From CAWJLE01 sp963843645 (GTDB lineage Bacteria > Chloroflexota > Anaerolineae > DAOTYC01), in the NCBI GenBank assembly GCA_963843645.1, contig CAWJLE010000005.1:620001-684000 (forward strand): a DNA stretch of 64,000 bases. Reading direction: 5' to 3'. Position numbers and translations under genes: made by a program. Shown here in pieces: positions 1 through 9,332 of this stretch. The notes under the pieces were generated by a model. It saw only the letters and a list, made by a program, of their open reading frames with translations. It made no database searches and was not told the DNA's origin. Position 1 is the first letter of the stretch, and every line of letters starts with the position of its first letter.

Positions 1-871
1 TCACCTTTCCCTGCGCCGTCAGGCCCAGCAATGCGCCGTCGCCCACCTGGCCGACCGCGCCGCGTCCGGTCTCCAGGTTGAGCAAGAGCGCCAGAGCGGT
101 GCAACTCAGGTCAGCCAGCGACAGGCCGAGGCCATTGGCATGCTGTCGCAGCCCAAGATGGGTTTTCTCGAACGCTTTGCGCATGATGGCTACCAGGTCA
201 GGTTCGGTGGGTACGGCCTGCGATGCGCTCAGTCCTGCAGACTGATCTGAGGTCGCGTCAGGCGAGGCGGAAGTACTGGTCGTGGCCACTGCGCCTGCGC
301 TCCGCTGCATCGCTGCATGGGACAACCACCAACCAATCGACGCAGCCTGTTCGAAATCTCCGGTCGGGACGTCCTTTAGCACGGACTGCTCCGCTCCGCC
401 GGTCACTCTCCGGGTCCAGTTCACGACCCCATGGGCCAGGGCTGCTGCGCCGCTTCCCTTCAAAAGAACAGAAGGCCTCAGTTGAATGTTCTCCGCCCAA
501 GGCGGGGGCGCAGGGTCGCTGCGGCCGGATGCTTGCGGTCCAGGCCCCGGCTCCGCAGTCGCCACTTTGGGCATGGAATCGAAGTCGCGCAACAGCATCG
601 CGCTTAGCGACTCCGCCGCGTACGTCGCGCCGTAACGAGAGAGCGGCCGGGACCCCACGCCGTCGGCCACGCCCACCGCCACCCAGGGGCCAGTCGAACG
701 AATGACAAACGCATCGTCGCGGGGTAGCTCCCGAGCCAGGTGGATCTGGCCGACAGCGCTGGCTCCGACCACCAGGTAGGAACCGACCCGGCCGTGGGCC
801 ATCATCCAGGCCGGATGCGTGTCGCCCGAGGCGCCCAGTCCGCGATCGCCGATGACGAATCCGTTTAGCAT
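1..871 (-). CDS. PP2C-type protein phosphatase, C-terminus beyond window
   Basis: An uninterrupted frame of 290 codons starts at ATG 871 and runs off the left edge. Two blocks match PP2C (PPM) Ser/Thr phosphatases: VADGVGSRPLSRYGA near residue 75, the metal-binding DG(V/M)G block, and GQVGDGALLG near residue 280, the second GD motif. The stretch between them, about residues 110-210, is a long low-complexity insert rich in Pro, Ala and Ser. Such phosphatases remove phosphates from Ser/Thr in the cytoplasm. It is the last visible gene of the minus-strand locus, 12 bases after the TerY-like vWA gene. A vWA protein, a PP2C and a protein kinase form the known TerY-P triad; the kinase, if present, lies outside the window. 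The family call is good, the substrate unknown. Confidence 0.8.
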   Translation of the reverse strand, partial: MLNGFVIGDRGLGASGDTHPAWMMAHGRVGSYLVVGASAVGQIHLARELPRDDAFVIRSTGPWVAVGVADGVGSRPLSRYGATYAAESLSAMLLRDFDSMPKVATAEPGPGPQASGRSDPAPPPWAENIQLRPSVLLKGSGAAALAHGVVNWTRRVTGGAEQSVLKDVPTGDFEQAASIGWWLSHAAMQRSAGAVATTSTSASPDATSDQSAGLSASQAVPTEPDLVAIMRKAFEKTHLGLRQHANGLGLSLADLSCTALALLLNLETGRGAVGQVGDGALLGLTAQGKV

Positions 872-883
872 AGCTTCACCTCG

Positions 884-1609
884 TCAGGGAATCCGCAGAA
901 GATCGGACGTGGGCGGCACGTTGGCGAACGGATCATCGACGTTGCCGCCGGGTTGGACCGAGCTGGTGATGCTCTGCGACAGGTACTGGAACAGGGCGAC
1001 GAACGCTGCCTCGCTCGTTCCCATCCGGAAGGCTGTCCCGGTGCTGATGTCCTTCAGCGTCTGATCTTCCACGTCGGGGCCGCAACCCACGGCCACGATG
1101 GTGCTCGGTTTGATGTGGCCCTTGGGCCGGCTGATGACCGAATCCCGAGCGGGCCGCCAGAGCATGTTGCTCGGGTTGCCGTTCTCGTCCGTCGGCCGGC
1201 CATCGGTCAGCACGAAGACCGCCGGCTTCCAGTCGCCTTTCTGGCCGCCCTTGACCGCCTTGATCACGTCGCGCTCCATCGATTCCAGCAGGGTCTTGAA
1301 GGCCAGGTCCAGCCGCGTGACGCCAGAAGCGCTGAGTGCAGGCGGTTGGAAGCTCGAAATCGCCACCAGCCCACCCGTGACCAGCCGCGCGTCACTGTCG
1401 AAGGTGATGACGCCGATGCGCACGCTGTCGCGCGCGAACTGGTCGGTGGCGGTCTCCCGCTGGAATTGCTCCAACCCCTGCCGGACCGACTCGATAGGCG
1501 CGCCGTCCATGCTGCCCGAGCAGTCGAGCAGCAGGTAGATCGGCAGGTGGCGCTCACCGCCGGCAGGCTGCACGCTGGCCCATTCTGGAACGTTGCTTTG
1601 GGAACTCAT
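884..1609 (-). CDS. TerY-like von Willebrand factor A domain protein
   Basis: The 241-residue protein is essentially one vWA domain. Residues 29-34 carry the MIDAS motif DCSGSM, and TDGRPTD near residue 138 supplies a later metal-ligand loop, so metal binding looks intact. The sequence AVGCGPD near residue 173 is typical of TerY-type vWA proteins. It is cytoplasmic, with no signal peptide. A good ribosome site (GGAGG) precedes ATG 1609. It sits directly upstream of the PP2C gene, an arrangement known from TerY-phosphorylation modules, where the vWA protein acts as a binding scaffold. The vWA half of the fusion at 11838-13634 is a close paralog that has lost MIDAS residues. Family confidence is high; the partner is inferred from context only. 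Confidence 0.9.
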   Translation of the reverse strand: MSSQSNVPEWASVQPAGGERHLPIYLLLDCSGSMDGAPIESVRQGLEQFQRETATDQFARDSVRIGVITFDSDARLVTGGLVAISSFQPPALSASGVTRLDLAFKTLLESMERDVIKAVKGGQKGDWKPAVFVLTDGRPTDENGNPSNMLWRPARDSVISRPKGHIKPSTIVAVGCGPDVEDQTLKDISTGTAFRMGTSEAAFVALFQYLSQSITSSVQPGGNVDDPFANVPPTSDLLRIP

Positions 1610-1775
1610 CGGTTTACCTCCTGATACGCTATGGATTTTGCCTTCATCATTGCAATATTCGGATAAAATGGCCTCATTGGCTGTCCTTCAGCGCGGCCCT
1701 GGCACCATCGCAGGTCTCACAGCGACGCGTTATCCGCTTCCGTCTGCTGCAGTCCGAGGCAGGGCAATCCTGAAA

Positions 1776-3887
1776 TCAACGTCTTCCGTCTCTAACATCC
1801 GCCTCGCCGTTATCCCGACAGTCGTTGTTCGCCAACTGTGGTCGTGCACGGGCTGCAACAAGAATCCCGCATATTTCATTCTTCGCACAGGAGTTGCGGG
1901 CGACCCAGCCACCTGCCTGACCGAAAAGTGCGATGCCAACTCTGCCATTCTGCCTGCAGTCATTTGCTTCCAGCATGGGTTGCGCCTGATCATCAACATA
2001 GATGCCGTAATCCGTGTTCTCAGCGCAGATATTCCGACGTGCGGCACCTCCTGACTCGCCGACGTAACTGATGCCGCTCGATCCGTTTGCACGGCAGGTA
2101 TTGCTTTGCAGCTCAGGCTGGGCAGCGGCGTTCAGGCTGATACCGTCATTCGCATTGTCGGCACATTCATTCCGACGCACGATGCCCGCCGCTTGGTCAA
2201 AGAACGCAATACCGTCCAACTTGTTGCTCAGGCAGTGATTATCTTCAAGCAGAGCTTTTGCCTGATCGTTCACCCCAATGCCGTGGCATTCGTTTCCCGT
2301 ACAGATGTTTGCGCGCGCTGCCCCAGCGGCATGTCCAGAGTAGGAAATGCCGCTGTCCTTGTTACCGCGGCAGGTATTGCCCTCCAGCGCAGGCTGCGCC
2401 TGTTCGCTAACTGCTATGCCGTTTTCCTCGTTTCCCTCACATTCGTTCTTGGCGGCTGTGCCGGTTGACTCCCCGTCGTACGAAATGCCATTTTCCCCGT
2501 TACTGCGACAGATATTGCCCTCGATTGTTGGGGCGGCCATCTCTCCGATCGAAATGCCGTCCAGTTGGTTGTCGCTGCAGCGGTTTCTGCGCGCGATCCC
2601 GCCCGAACTCCCAAAGTAGGCGATCCCGCTATCCCAGTTGTTGGAGCAATCGTTGTCTTCCAAGACGGACTGGGCCTGCTCATCGGCGAGGATGCCATAG
2701 CCGTTCTCTGCGAACTCGCAAGCTGCCACGCGTCCGCTTGCGCTTCCCTCCATGAGGACCCCTGCACCAGACTCATCGCCGCTCACGGTTGCGCCGACGA
2801 ACCGGCAATGTTCGATATCCAACTCGCTGTTCTGCACGCTCAAGACGTCAGCTACCGTAGGCCCAGCCCAGCGCAAACACAAATCGCGCAAGGTCAGGGT
2901 CCCCAAGCCATCACTGCGCAGGACGTAGTCGCCTCGTTCTGCGATGACCTCCGTGAAGTCCATGCTCTCGCCCACAAGCGCGATTGGTGGCCTGAGCTCG
3001 CAACCACGAGACAGAAGATGCTGGCCGTTGCGCAAGCGGATGATGGCTCCCGGCCCAGCAGCGGCCAGCGCATCCTCCAGCGTCCGATAGGCGCCACTTC
3101 CGTCAACGGCGACGACGATTTCGACTGGCGGCAGAGTCCCAGGCGGCTGCAAACGAGGCGTAAGCCCCGCGTCAGAACGAACGCTTGTTTCGGCAGAAGG
3201 CGGTGGCCAGACTCGCGGCGTCAGGCCAACATCATGCGCAACATTCGTACCGACAGTGGAGGGCGGGGACGAGACAATCAGGTCCTGCCATTGCGCGACC
3301 ACCGGCAGATCCAATGTCCCGCTCTCGCCGACAAGCTTGAGCGTCGTCCACAGAAGATCGCCTCCGTAGGGCCTGACCTCGACCGACAATTGCACGTGGC
3401 CGGCCTCGAACGCCATCGGGTCGACCGTGACCTGGTCGCTGTCCACGATCACGTGGCCGGGGCCACCTTCCACGTCGAGCATAAGGGTCGCTGACTCACC
3501 CGCCGGCAGTGTGCCGAAGTCCAGCCTTGCAACGCTCGCGTGAAGCCCCGGAGTGGGCGGCGTAGCGGGCGAGGACTCGGCCCGCGCAGCGTCCGCCACG
3601 GTCGACACAGCCAGTATTACCGCCGCTTCCGGCAGACCGCGCAGTCCCAGGCCCTCGACGACCGTCTGGCGAACGGCCTCATCGGGGGACTCACGCACGC
3701 TTCGTAGCAGCCGTGCCCAACGGCGGAGTTCCTGCAGGGCGTCCTCTTCCGCCTCCAAGTCAGCGGCAATCAGGAGTAGCTGGAGCTGCCGATCGTCGAC
3801 CGTCGTGCCCCGCGCGATCAGCCGCGCCAGGCTACCCAGTAAGGGACTAAGCTGTTGGATCTGGTCACTTGATAGACGCGATGTCAT
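1776..3887 (-). CDS. N-terminal paralog domain + Ig-like module + right-handed beta-helix protein
   Basis: 703 residues in three parts. Residues 1-97 are the locus-specific N-terminal domain (starts MTSRLSSDQIQQL, ends near ILAVSTV). Residues ~118-200 are an Ig-like beta module (LDFGTLPAGES ... LPVVAQW), reminiscent of ASH/HYDIN-type domains. From residue ~255 (VAVDGSGAYRTLEDAL) to the end is a pectate-lyase-like parallel beta-helix with more than a dozen coils of about 23 residues, alternating N.C..N...GI and A.P.LE.N patterns. No signal peptide is visible, so I expect it to be cytoplasmic. Relatives are at 4979-6931 and 27286-29127. Beta-helix repeats usually bind or cleave carbohydrate or serve as binding surfaces; no catalytic residues could be assigned. 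The N-terminal domain probably recruits the protein to a shared partner (inference). Confidence 0.8.
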   Translation of the reverse strand: MTSRLSSDQIQQLSPLLGSLARLIARGTTVDDRQLQLLLIAADLEAEEDALQELRRWARLLRSVRESPDEAVRQTVVEGLGLRGLPEAAVILAVSTVADAARAESSPATPPTPGLHASVARLDFGTLPAGESATLMLDVEGGPGHVIVDSDQVTVDPMAFEAGHVQLSVEVRPYGGDLLWTTLKLVGESGTLDLPVVAQWQDLIVSSPPSTVGTNVAHDVGLTPRVWPPPSAETSVRSDAGLTPRLQPPGTLPPVEIVVAVDGSGAYRTLEDALAAAGPGAIIRLRNGQHLLSRGCELRPPIALVGESMDFTEVIAERGDYVLRSDGLGTLTLRDLCLRWAGPTVADVLSVQNSELDIEHCRFVGATVSGDESGAGVLMEGSASGRVAACEFAENGYGILADEQAQSVLEDNDCSNNWDSGIAYFGSSGGIARRNRCSDNQLDGISIGEMAAPTIEGNICRSNGENGISYDGESTGTAAKNECEGNEENGIAVSEQAQPALEGNTCRGNKDSGISYSGHAAGAARANICTGNECHGIGVNDQAKALLEDNHCLSNKLDGIAFFDQAAGIVRRNECADNANDGISLNAAAQPELQSNTCRANGSSGISYVGESGGAARRNICAENTDYGIYVDDQAQPMLEANDCRQNGRVGIALFGQAGGWVARNSCAKNEICGILVAARARPQLANNDCRDNGEADVRDGRR

Positions 3888-3971
3888 AGCTCACCGCTTT
3901 CGTCGCCGCGTTGCAGGGTCGCAATGGCAGAGATTCATGTCCTCGTCCTCCTGAGCTCATGTCTCCAATTC

Positions 3972-4913
3972 CTACAATTTCGCTTGCCCGTTCAGCACCG
4001 GCAGGCGACGTTCCGCGCGCAGGCGTTCGAGGAGCCGCGCGAAGCCGATCGCCTGCGCCAGGGCGCACACGCGACGGAAGCCTTCCCCGTAGACAGGGGA
4101 TGGGTTGCGCTCGATGTTCGTCGCATGAAAACGACTTTCGACTGTATTCAATTCCGTGAGGTACCGGTGAGACAGCACTTCACAGAATCCCTCCTCGAGC
4201 GTCCGATTCAGCTCCGTCACATGGTGGACGGCCAGCCAGGCGTGCGCCAGTTCGTGGATCGTCACGGCCTGGAAGAGCGTCGACGGCAACCCAGACAGGA
4301 TCGCAACGCCCTTGACCTCGGTGCGGACCAGGCGGCCGTCCTCGATGTACTCGGTGCGCAAGGTCGCGCCCAGGCATTGCCCATCATAAGGCCGGTCCAT
4401 GAGCCGCGCCAGCCCAGCCCGGTCCAGGAGCTCGACGTGCAGCGCCAGTTGATTGTACATCAGACCCTGCCCATTTACCCATCGGACCAGCCGCGCGAAC
4501 AGCGGTTTGGCCTGCGGCATGTAGTCGATCGCGCTGGCTCGGCAGACCAGGCAGCTCACGTCGCCGTTTCGGCCTGCTTGACTGCCCTGATGCCGTGGCG
4601 GCACCAGCCGGCCGCAGTACCGGCAGACCGGGTACTGCCCGCGATGTACGGAGCAGAACTTCGTCCCCCAGCCATCGACCAGGTACGAGCCCACGAGCGG
4701 CTTGCCGCAGTAAGCGCAGCGCGGGGCTGCCCGCAGCCGGTAGCACTCGACGTGGCACGGCTTCCCGTCGAGCGGCGTGAACTGCGGCTCGTCGATGGGC
4801 CGGCCGCACACCGCGCAACGGAAATGCTCCGGGTGCCACAGCGCGCCCAGCGCCGTCAGGTACCTGCCCTCGATGGGCTTGCCACAGGCTTTGCAGATGA
4901 CTGAGTCGGTCAT
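3972..4913 (-). CDS. LIM-domain protein with DA1-like zinc metallopeptidase domain
   Basis: 313 residues. The N-terminal ~150 residues hold LIM-type zinc-binding pairs: CKAC at 8-11, then H/C pairs around HPEHFRCAVC, CAYC, CRYC and CLVC. The C-terminal half has HELAHAW near residue 218, an HExxH zinc-peptidase site, followed by EEGFCE with the third ligand and YLTELN further on. LIM plus this peptidase is the architecture of the plant DA1 family and its bacterial relatives. It would be a soluble cytoplasmic protease whose LIM part recognises the substrate. It is complete in one frame and lies between two beta-helix genes of the locus with short spacers. It is the only clear enzyme of its kind in the array and a candidate effector or regulator by proteolysis (inference). 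Confidence 0.85.
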   Translation of the reverse strand: MTDSVICKACGKPIEGRYLTALGALWHPEHFRCAVCGRPIDEPQFTPLDGKPCHVECYRLRAAPRCAYCGKPLVGSYLVDGWGTKFCSVHRGQYPVCRYCGRLVPPRHQGSQAGRNGDVSCLVCRASAIDYMPQAKPLFARLVRWVNGQGLMYNQLALHVELLDRAGLARLMDRPYDGQCLGATLRTEYIEDGRLVRTEVKGVAILSGLPSTLFQAVTIHELAHAWLAVHHVTELNRTLEEGFCEVLSHRYLTELNTVESRFHATNIERNPSPVYGEGFRRVCALAQAIGFARLLERLRAERRLPVLNGQAKL

Positions 4914-4978
4914 CGCATTTCCATTATGTCAACTATATCAACAGTAAGGCACTGCGCGCCGGCCGGAACCGGATAGGG

Positions 4979-6931
4979 TCACGTGCGCTCGTCACGCACG
5001 TCGCCGCATTCATTGTCACGGCATTCGTTGCCGTCCAGTGTCGGGCGAGCCCCTCGTTGTACGTGAATGCCATACAGTCGATTCTGGACGCAGCGATTGC
5101 CCCGAGCCGTTCCGCCGCTGTCGTCAGAGTAGTGAATCCCAACGCTGTTGTGGCTGCACTCGTTCCGTTCCAGAATCGGGTTGGTGTCATGGGTGATTTC
5201 GATGCCTTCGAAATCATTTGCTATGCAGAGATTGCCTCGGGCTGTCCCCCCTCCACTTTTTGTCCAATACACTATCCCCCGACCGTTCTCTCTGCACTCA
5301 TTCGCCTCGAGAACTGGCTCGGCGTATCCGTAAAGAACAATGCCCCCGAGTCTATTTGCCCTACAGCGATTGCCCCTGGCCGTTCCGCCGCTGTCTTCAT
5401 TGTATTCCATCCCTTCATGATTCTCGCTGCACCCGTTCCCCTCGAGGATAGGCCGGGCGCGCTCACAAACACAGATGCCTGTTCCGTTCCCAATGCACTG
5501 ATTCCTCAGGGCCGTTCCGCAGGCATCTCCAGAATAGCTGATGCCGGTGCCCGACGTACCGCACCTGCACTCGTTGCCTTCCAGAGTCGGTTGGGCCCAC
5601 CCGCCAACAACGATGCCGCGCTCCCCGTCTGAGATGCAGCGATTGCCTCGGGCTACCCCTCCGGCGCTTTCCCGGTACCAGATCCCAGCAAAACAACTCG
5701 TGCACTCGTTTCCCTCCAGGGTCGGCCTCGCTGAGCCCAAGACGAGAATGCCGGACTCGTGGTTGTTCGCGGATCGAGTACGACGAGCTGCCCCCCCGGC
5801 GTTCTGATCGTAACAGATCCCCGTGGCGTTCTCGGTGCATTCGCAGCGCGAGACGTATCCCTGCGCGTCACCGCCGAGCCACAAGCCGCGTCCACCGCAT
5901 TCGTTCTGCTGCTCATCGTGTCCCCACACTGCTCCGCGCACACGGCATCGTTCGATCTCCGCCCTCCCGCCAGAGACCCGCACCACATCCGCGCCACACT
6001 CCCCGGTCCAACGCAAGGTCATGTCGCGCAGGGCGAACGCGCCGCTGCCTTCGTAGCTCAGCACGTACGCGCCCCGCTCGGCGGTAACCTCAGTCTGGTC
6101 CATGCCCTCGCCGAGCGAGGAAATCGGCCGGGTAAGGCGCAGGCCCTCGCCTAGGGAGTACGCGCCTGGACCCAGGCGGATGGTCGCGCCAGACGCGGCC
6201 GCCGCGACCGCCTGCGCCAGGGTGGGGAAGTCGCCGCTGCCGTCCGCGGCCACGGTGATCGTGCCGCTGCGGGTCGGAACTGCGATTTCGGTCGGAGTCG
6301 CTCTGGGCGCGGTGGCCGTCGGAGCAGCCTGCCACTGAGCGACGACGGGCACTTCCAGGGTGTCGGCTGGAGTGACGAGCTTGATCGTCGTCCACAGGAG
6401 CTTCCCGCCATAGGGCCTGACCTCGACCAGCAATGGTGTTCGCCCGGCGTCGAACGCCATCGGTTCGACCGTGGCCTGGTCGCTTTCGACGACCACTTGG
6501 CCGGGCCCGCCCTCCACTTCCAGTTCCAGGGTTGCGGACTCACCCGCGGCGAGCGTGCCGAAGTCCAGGCTGGCCGGGCTGGCGGCAAGCCGCCCGGCTG
6601 GCGGCGACGAGGGCGTCCCGGTCCCGGCCGCGCCGTCCGCCACGGTGGCCACGGCCAGGAGCGCGGGCGCTTCGGCCACACCCCGCAATACCAGGCCTTC
6701 GGCGATCGTGCGCCTCATGGCCTCGTCCGGTGCATCGCGGGCGTTCTGGAGCAGGCGCGCCCACCGTTGGAGCTCGCGCAAGGCATCCGCGTCGCCTTCC
6801 AGGTCAGCAGCAGTCAACAGGACTTGGAGCTGCCGGTCGTCGACTGCGGTGCCCCGCGCGGTCAGTCGCGCCAGGCTGCCAAGAAGCGTCGTCAATTGCT
6901 CGATTTGGTCACTCGAAAGGCATGATGTCAT
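4979..6931 (-). CDS. N-terminal paralog domain + Ig-like module + beta-helix protein
   Basis: 650 residues with the same layout as 1776-3887. The N-terminal domain is residues 1-97 (MTSCLSSDQIEQL ... LLAVATV) and the Ig-like module ~118-200 (LDFGTLAAGES ... EVPVVAQW). The pectate-lyase-like helix starts near residue 225 with VAADGSGDFPTLAQAV and continues through coils of the form GNxCxxNxxGI. Compared with the other beta-helix paralogs the helix is shorter and the coils are Cys-rich (N.C.. ladder). No signal peptide is seen. The stop of this gene precedes the LIM-peptidase start by about 65 bases, and its start lies 6 bases after the stop of the CUB-like display gene, so co-transcription is very likely. 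The molecular function is unknown; binding or carbohydrate recognition is the most economical guess. Confidence 0.8.
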   Translation of the reverse strand: MTSCLSSDQIEQLTTLLGSLARLTARGTAVDDRQLQVLLTAADLEGDADALRELQRWARLLQNARDAPDEAMRRTIAEGLVLRGVAEAPALLAVATVADGAAGTGTPSSPPAGRLAASPASLDFGTLAAGESATLELEVEGGPGQVVVESDQATVEPMAFDAGRTPLLVEVRPYGGKLLWTTIKLVTPADTLEVPVVAQWQAAPTATAPRATPTEIAVPTRSGTITVAADGSGDFPTLAQAVAAAASGATIRLGPGAYSLGEGLRLTRPISSLGEGMDQTEVTAERGAYVLSYEGSGAFALRDMTLRWTGECGADVVRVSGGRAEIERCRVRGAVWGHDEQQNECGGRGLWLGGDAQGYVSRCECTENATGICYDQNAGGAARRTRSANNHESGILVLGSARPTLEGNECTSCFAGIWYRESAGGVARGNRCISDGERGIVVGGWAQPTLEGNECRCGTSGTGISYSGDACGTALRNQCIGNGTGICVCERARPILEGNGCSENHEGMEYNEDSGGTARGNRCRANRLGGIVLYGYAEPVLEANECRENGRGIVYWTKSGGGTARGNLCIANDFEGIEITHDTNPILERNECSHNSVGIHYSDDSGGTARGNRCVQNRLYGIHVQRGARPTLDGNECRDNECGDVRDERT

Positions 6932-6937
6932 AGTGCC

Positions 6938-9226
6938 TCATTTTTCTCCGCTGGTGATGTCATCTACTCGCAGGCCCCAGCCACCTTGGCTGCCCCGAAA
7001 CTCCACCTTCACGATGTGACCGGGGATGGGATCAGTCCACTGGTCAGAACGCTCGTCTCTCCACTGGATCTCCTGGACCAACTTGTTCTGGCCATCAAAT
7101 AAGCGCACTGTGCCGTGCTCCCACGATAGGTGGATTCTCGTCGAGGCGGCGCTGACATCCGGGTTAACGATTTGCCAAGAAGCGGTGTCTCCGCTGTAAG
7201 GATGGTCAGATTCGGCGAGAATGGGCGTTGTCTCTCCGTTTGCCAGAGCATGTATGCGAATGCCCCAACCGCCCTGACTGCCTCGAAACTGCACTTTCAC
7301 GAAGCGGCCGTAGATCGGCTCACTCCAGAGGGTGGATCGCTCGTCCCTCCACGGAACCTCCTGAAGAACCTTGTCCTTGTCATCCAACAAGCGCACCGTG
7401 CCGTGCTCCCACTCCAAGTGAAGCTTGGTAGAGATGGCCTTGACATCGGAATTGACGAACGTCCAAGATGCAGTGTCCCCGCCGAAAGGATGGTCGGACT
7501 CGGCGAGCATTGGCTTCATCTCGCCGTTTGTCATGCCATCCACCCGTATGCCCCAGCCACCCTGGCTGCCCCGAAACTCCACTTTCACGAATCGCCCGTG
7601 GATCGAGTCACTCCAGAGGTCGGATCGCTCGTCTCTCCAGGGGACTTCCTGCAGAACCCTGTCCTTGTTGTCCAACAAGCGCACTGTGCCGTACTCCCAC
7701 TCCAGGTGAATCTTGGTGGAGACGGCCTTGACGTCGGGGTTCACGATCGTCCAGGATTGAGTTCCCCCGGGGAAAGGATGGGCGGATTCGGCGAGACTCT
7801 TGGCTGGGGCAGGAGGGGAAGCCGGGGAGGCAGCCAAGTCTGTCGATTCCAGTTTGTCGATATTGAAGCCCCAGCCTTGGACCGACCCGTCAGTGACCAG
7901 CTTGATCTTGACATCAGGCCCGGGCACGCCGACAGACCACAGACCATCGGGATGGGAGCCGGTGATGTATTGGTAGGTTTTGTCATATGGGTCGGCCACG
8001 ACGATGTAGTCAACCCCATCTTCCAGCTCCAATCGGGAGAAGTGGATGCGGCTGGCTGTGGCCTGCGGGTCGGTATTGGTGAACGGCCATTCATCCTGGG
8101 AATTGTCAGGGTACGGATGAGCGCTGCAGGCCAGGCTGGGATAGTCGACCGACTTGATGCGGTCCGTGGCGAAACCCCACCTGGTCACTGAGCCGTCGCT
8201 CTTGAGCTGCACCTTGACGTCGTGCCCCGGCACCGTTTCTGTCCACAGGCCGTCCGTGTAGACGCCGGTGATGTACTGGAACACCTTGTCCGCCGGATCG
8301 GTGATGATCAGGTAGTCCACGCCGTTTTCCAGATCCACGCGCGAGAAATGCAGGCTGCTGGCGACTGCGCTCGGATCGGGGTTGGTCACAGACCAAGCGT
8401 TTTCGGCATTGTTGGCGTAGGGATGATCGCTCTCTTGCTGCATTGGAGACACGAACGCCGCGAACGTCGGGGTAGGTGTGGGGGACGGCGTCTCCGTTGG
8501 TGTTGGTGTCATAGTAGGTGTGTCAGTCGCGGTTGGCGTGTGCGTCGGCGTCTTGCTTGGCGTCGGCGTAATTGTTGGACTCGGCGTGTTGCTGGCGGTC
8601 GGCGTGATCGTCGGCGTCTGCGTGTCTGTCGACGTCGGGGTGATGGTCGAGGTGCCCGTGTCTGTAGGCGTCGGCGTGATTGTGGGCGTGTGTGTGTCGG
8701 TTGGGGTCGGCGTAATGGTGGGCGTATCGGTAGGCGTCGACGTTGGCGTGGCGGTGGGTGTGTTCGTTGGCGTCGGCGTCACCGTCGGCGTCGGGATGAG
8801 GGAGATCGCCAGCTTATCCTTCGCCGTGGCCAGGTTCGCCTGCACGTCCTTGTAGGCCGGGTCCAGGTCAAAGACGGAGGTGAAGGCATCGACGGCCTTC
8901 TGCCATTCGCTGACCTTGAGCGCGCCTTCTCCCCGCTGATACAGCTCCTCTTTGCGCTTGCCGCTCACTGCAGCCAGGCGGGCCGCCGTGTCCTTGAAGT
9001 CGGCCTGCACGCGGAGGGACTGTTCGTACTCGTCCGCGGCCTTCGTCCAGTCGCCGGCGTTCTCGAAGGCCGTCGCGGCCTGGTAATGCTGCGCCGCACT
9101 CTGGGCGCGCTGCATCGACGGGTACCACACCAGGTAGCCTAACGCCGCGGCCACGACCAACAGCACCGGCACAAGGATAACGGCCCAGAAAGCGACAAAT
9201 CCTCTTGATCCCACAGTCTTTCTCAT
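6938..9226 (-). CDS. Membrane-anchored TPR-like protein with Thr/Pro stalk and five CUB-like repeats
   Basis: 762 residues. One N-terminal transmembrane helix at ~13-34 (FWAVILVPVLLVVAAAL) is followed by two TPR-like helical repeats at ~46-140, a TPTPT low-complexity stalk at ~145-275, and five tandem modules of 85-95 residues to the C-terminus. Modules 1-2 (HPYxxNxxxxW ... WGFxxDxI) and 3-5 (HPFxGxxxSW ... FRGSQGGWGIRVD) look like CUB-type beta-sandwich domains. The topology predicts a short cytoplasmic N-terminus with the rest outside the membrane, the Thr/Pro stalk holding the beta domains away from the surface. It shares its N-terminal architecture with 9333-10574 and 20626-22812. A surface receptor or adhesin role is inferred; the CUB label rests on pattern only. 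Confidence 0.75.
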   Translation of the reverse strand: MRKTVGSRGFVAFWAVILVPVLLVVAAALGYLVWYPSMQRAQSAAQHYQAATAFENAGDWTKAADEYEQSLRVQADFKDTAARLAAVSGKRKEELYQRGEGALKVSEWQKAVDAFTSVFDLDPAYKDVQANLATAKDKLAISLIPTPTVTPTPTNTPTATPTSTPTDTPTITPTPTDTHTPTITPTPTDTGTSTITPTSTDTQTPTITPTASNTPSPTITPTPSKTPTHTPTATDTPTMTPTPTETPSPTPTPTFAAFVSPMQQESDHPYANNAENAWSVTNPDPSAVASSLHFSRVDLENGVDYLIITDPADKVFQYITGVYTDGLWTETVPGHDVKVQLKSDGSVTRWGFATDRIKSVDYPSLACSAHPYPDNSQDEWPFTNTDPQATASRIHFSRLELEDGVDYIVVADPYDKTYQYITGSHPDGLWSVGVPGPDVKIKLVTDGSVQGWGFNIDKLESTDLAASPASPPAPAKSLAESAHPFPGGTQSWTIVNPDVKAVSTKIHLEWEYGTVRLLDNKDRVLQEVPWRDERSDLWSDSIHGRFVKVEFRGSQGGWGIRVDGMTNGEMKPMLAESDHPFGGDTASWTFVNSDVKAISTKLHLEWEHGTVRLLDDKDKVLQEVPWRDERSTLWSEPIYGRFVKVQFRGSQGGWGIRIHALANGETTPILAESDHPYSGDTASWQIVNPDVSAASTRIHLSWEHGTVRLFDGQNKLVQEIQWRDERSDQWTDPIPGHIVKVEFRGSQGGWGLRVDDITSGEK
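8455..8800 (-). repeat. Low-complexity tandem repeat encoding TPTPT stalk
   Basis: On the + strand the block is a run of gtcggcgt-like octamers and variants. On the coding strand it encodes alternating Thr, Pro, Asp and Ser units (TPTPTDTPTIT). It lies inside the CUB-like display protein and probably varies in length by slippage. Confidence 0.85.
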
Positions 9227-9332
9227 GGTCTTGTCCTTCCGGCGGCGGTCCCAGCCTCCGCCGTCGCCTCATGCGCTGCACCTTCTCCGAACTCATCGGA
9301 AGCCAGAGTCGAATGGATGCAGGCGACTCCGA

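Noticed and set aside
223..705. Plus-strand open frames opposite the PP2C gene
   Set aside because: Arg/Ser/Pro-rich, no homology; mirror of the high-GC coding strand on the minus side.
8455..8800. Possible CRISPR array, because of short regular repeats
   Set aside because: The period is about 8 bases with no spacers, and it encodes a TPTPT stalk in frame.
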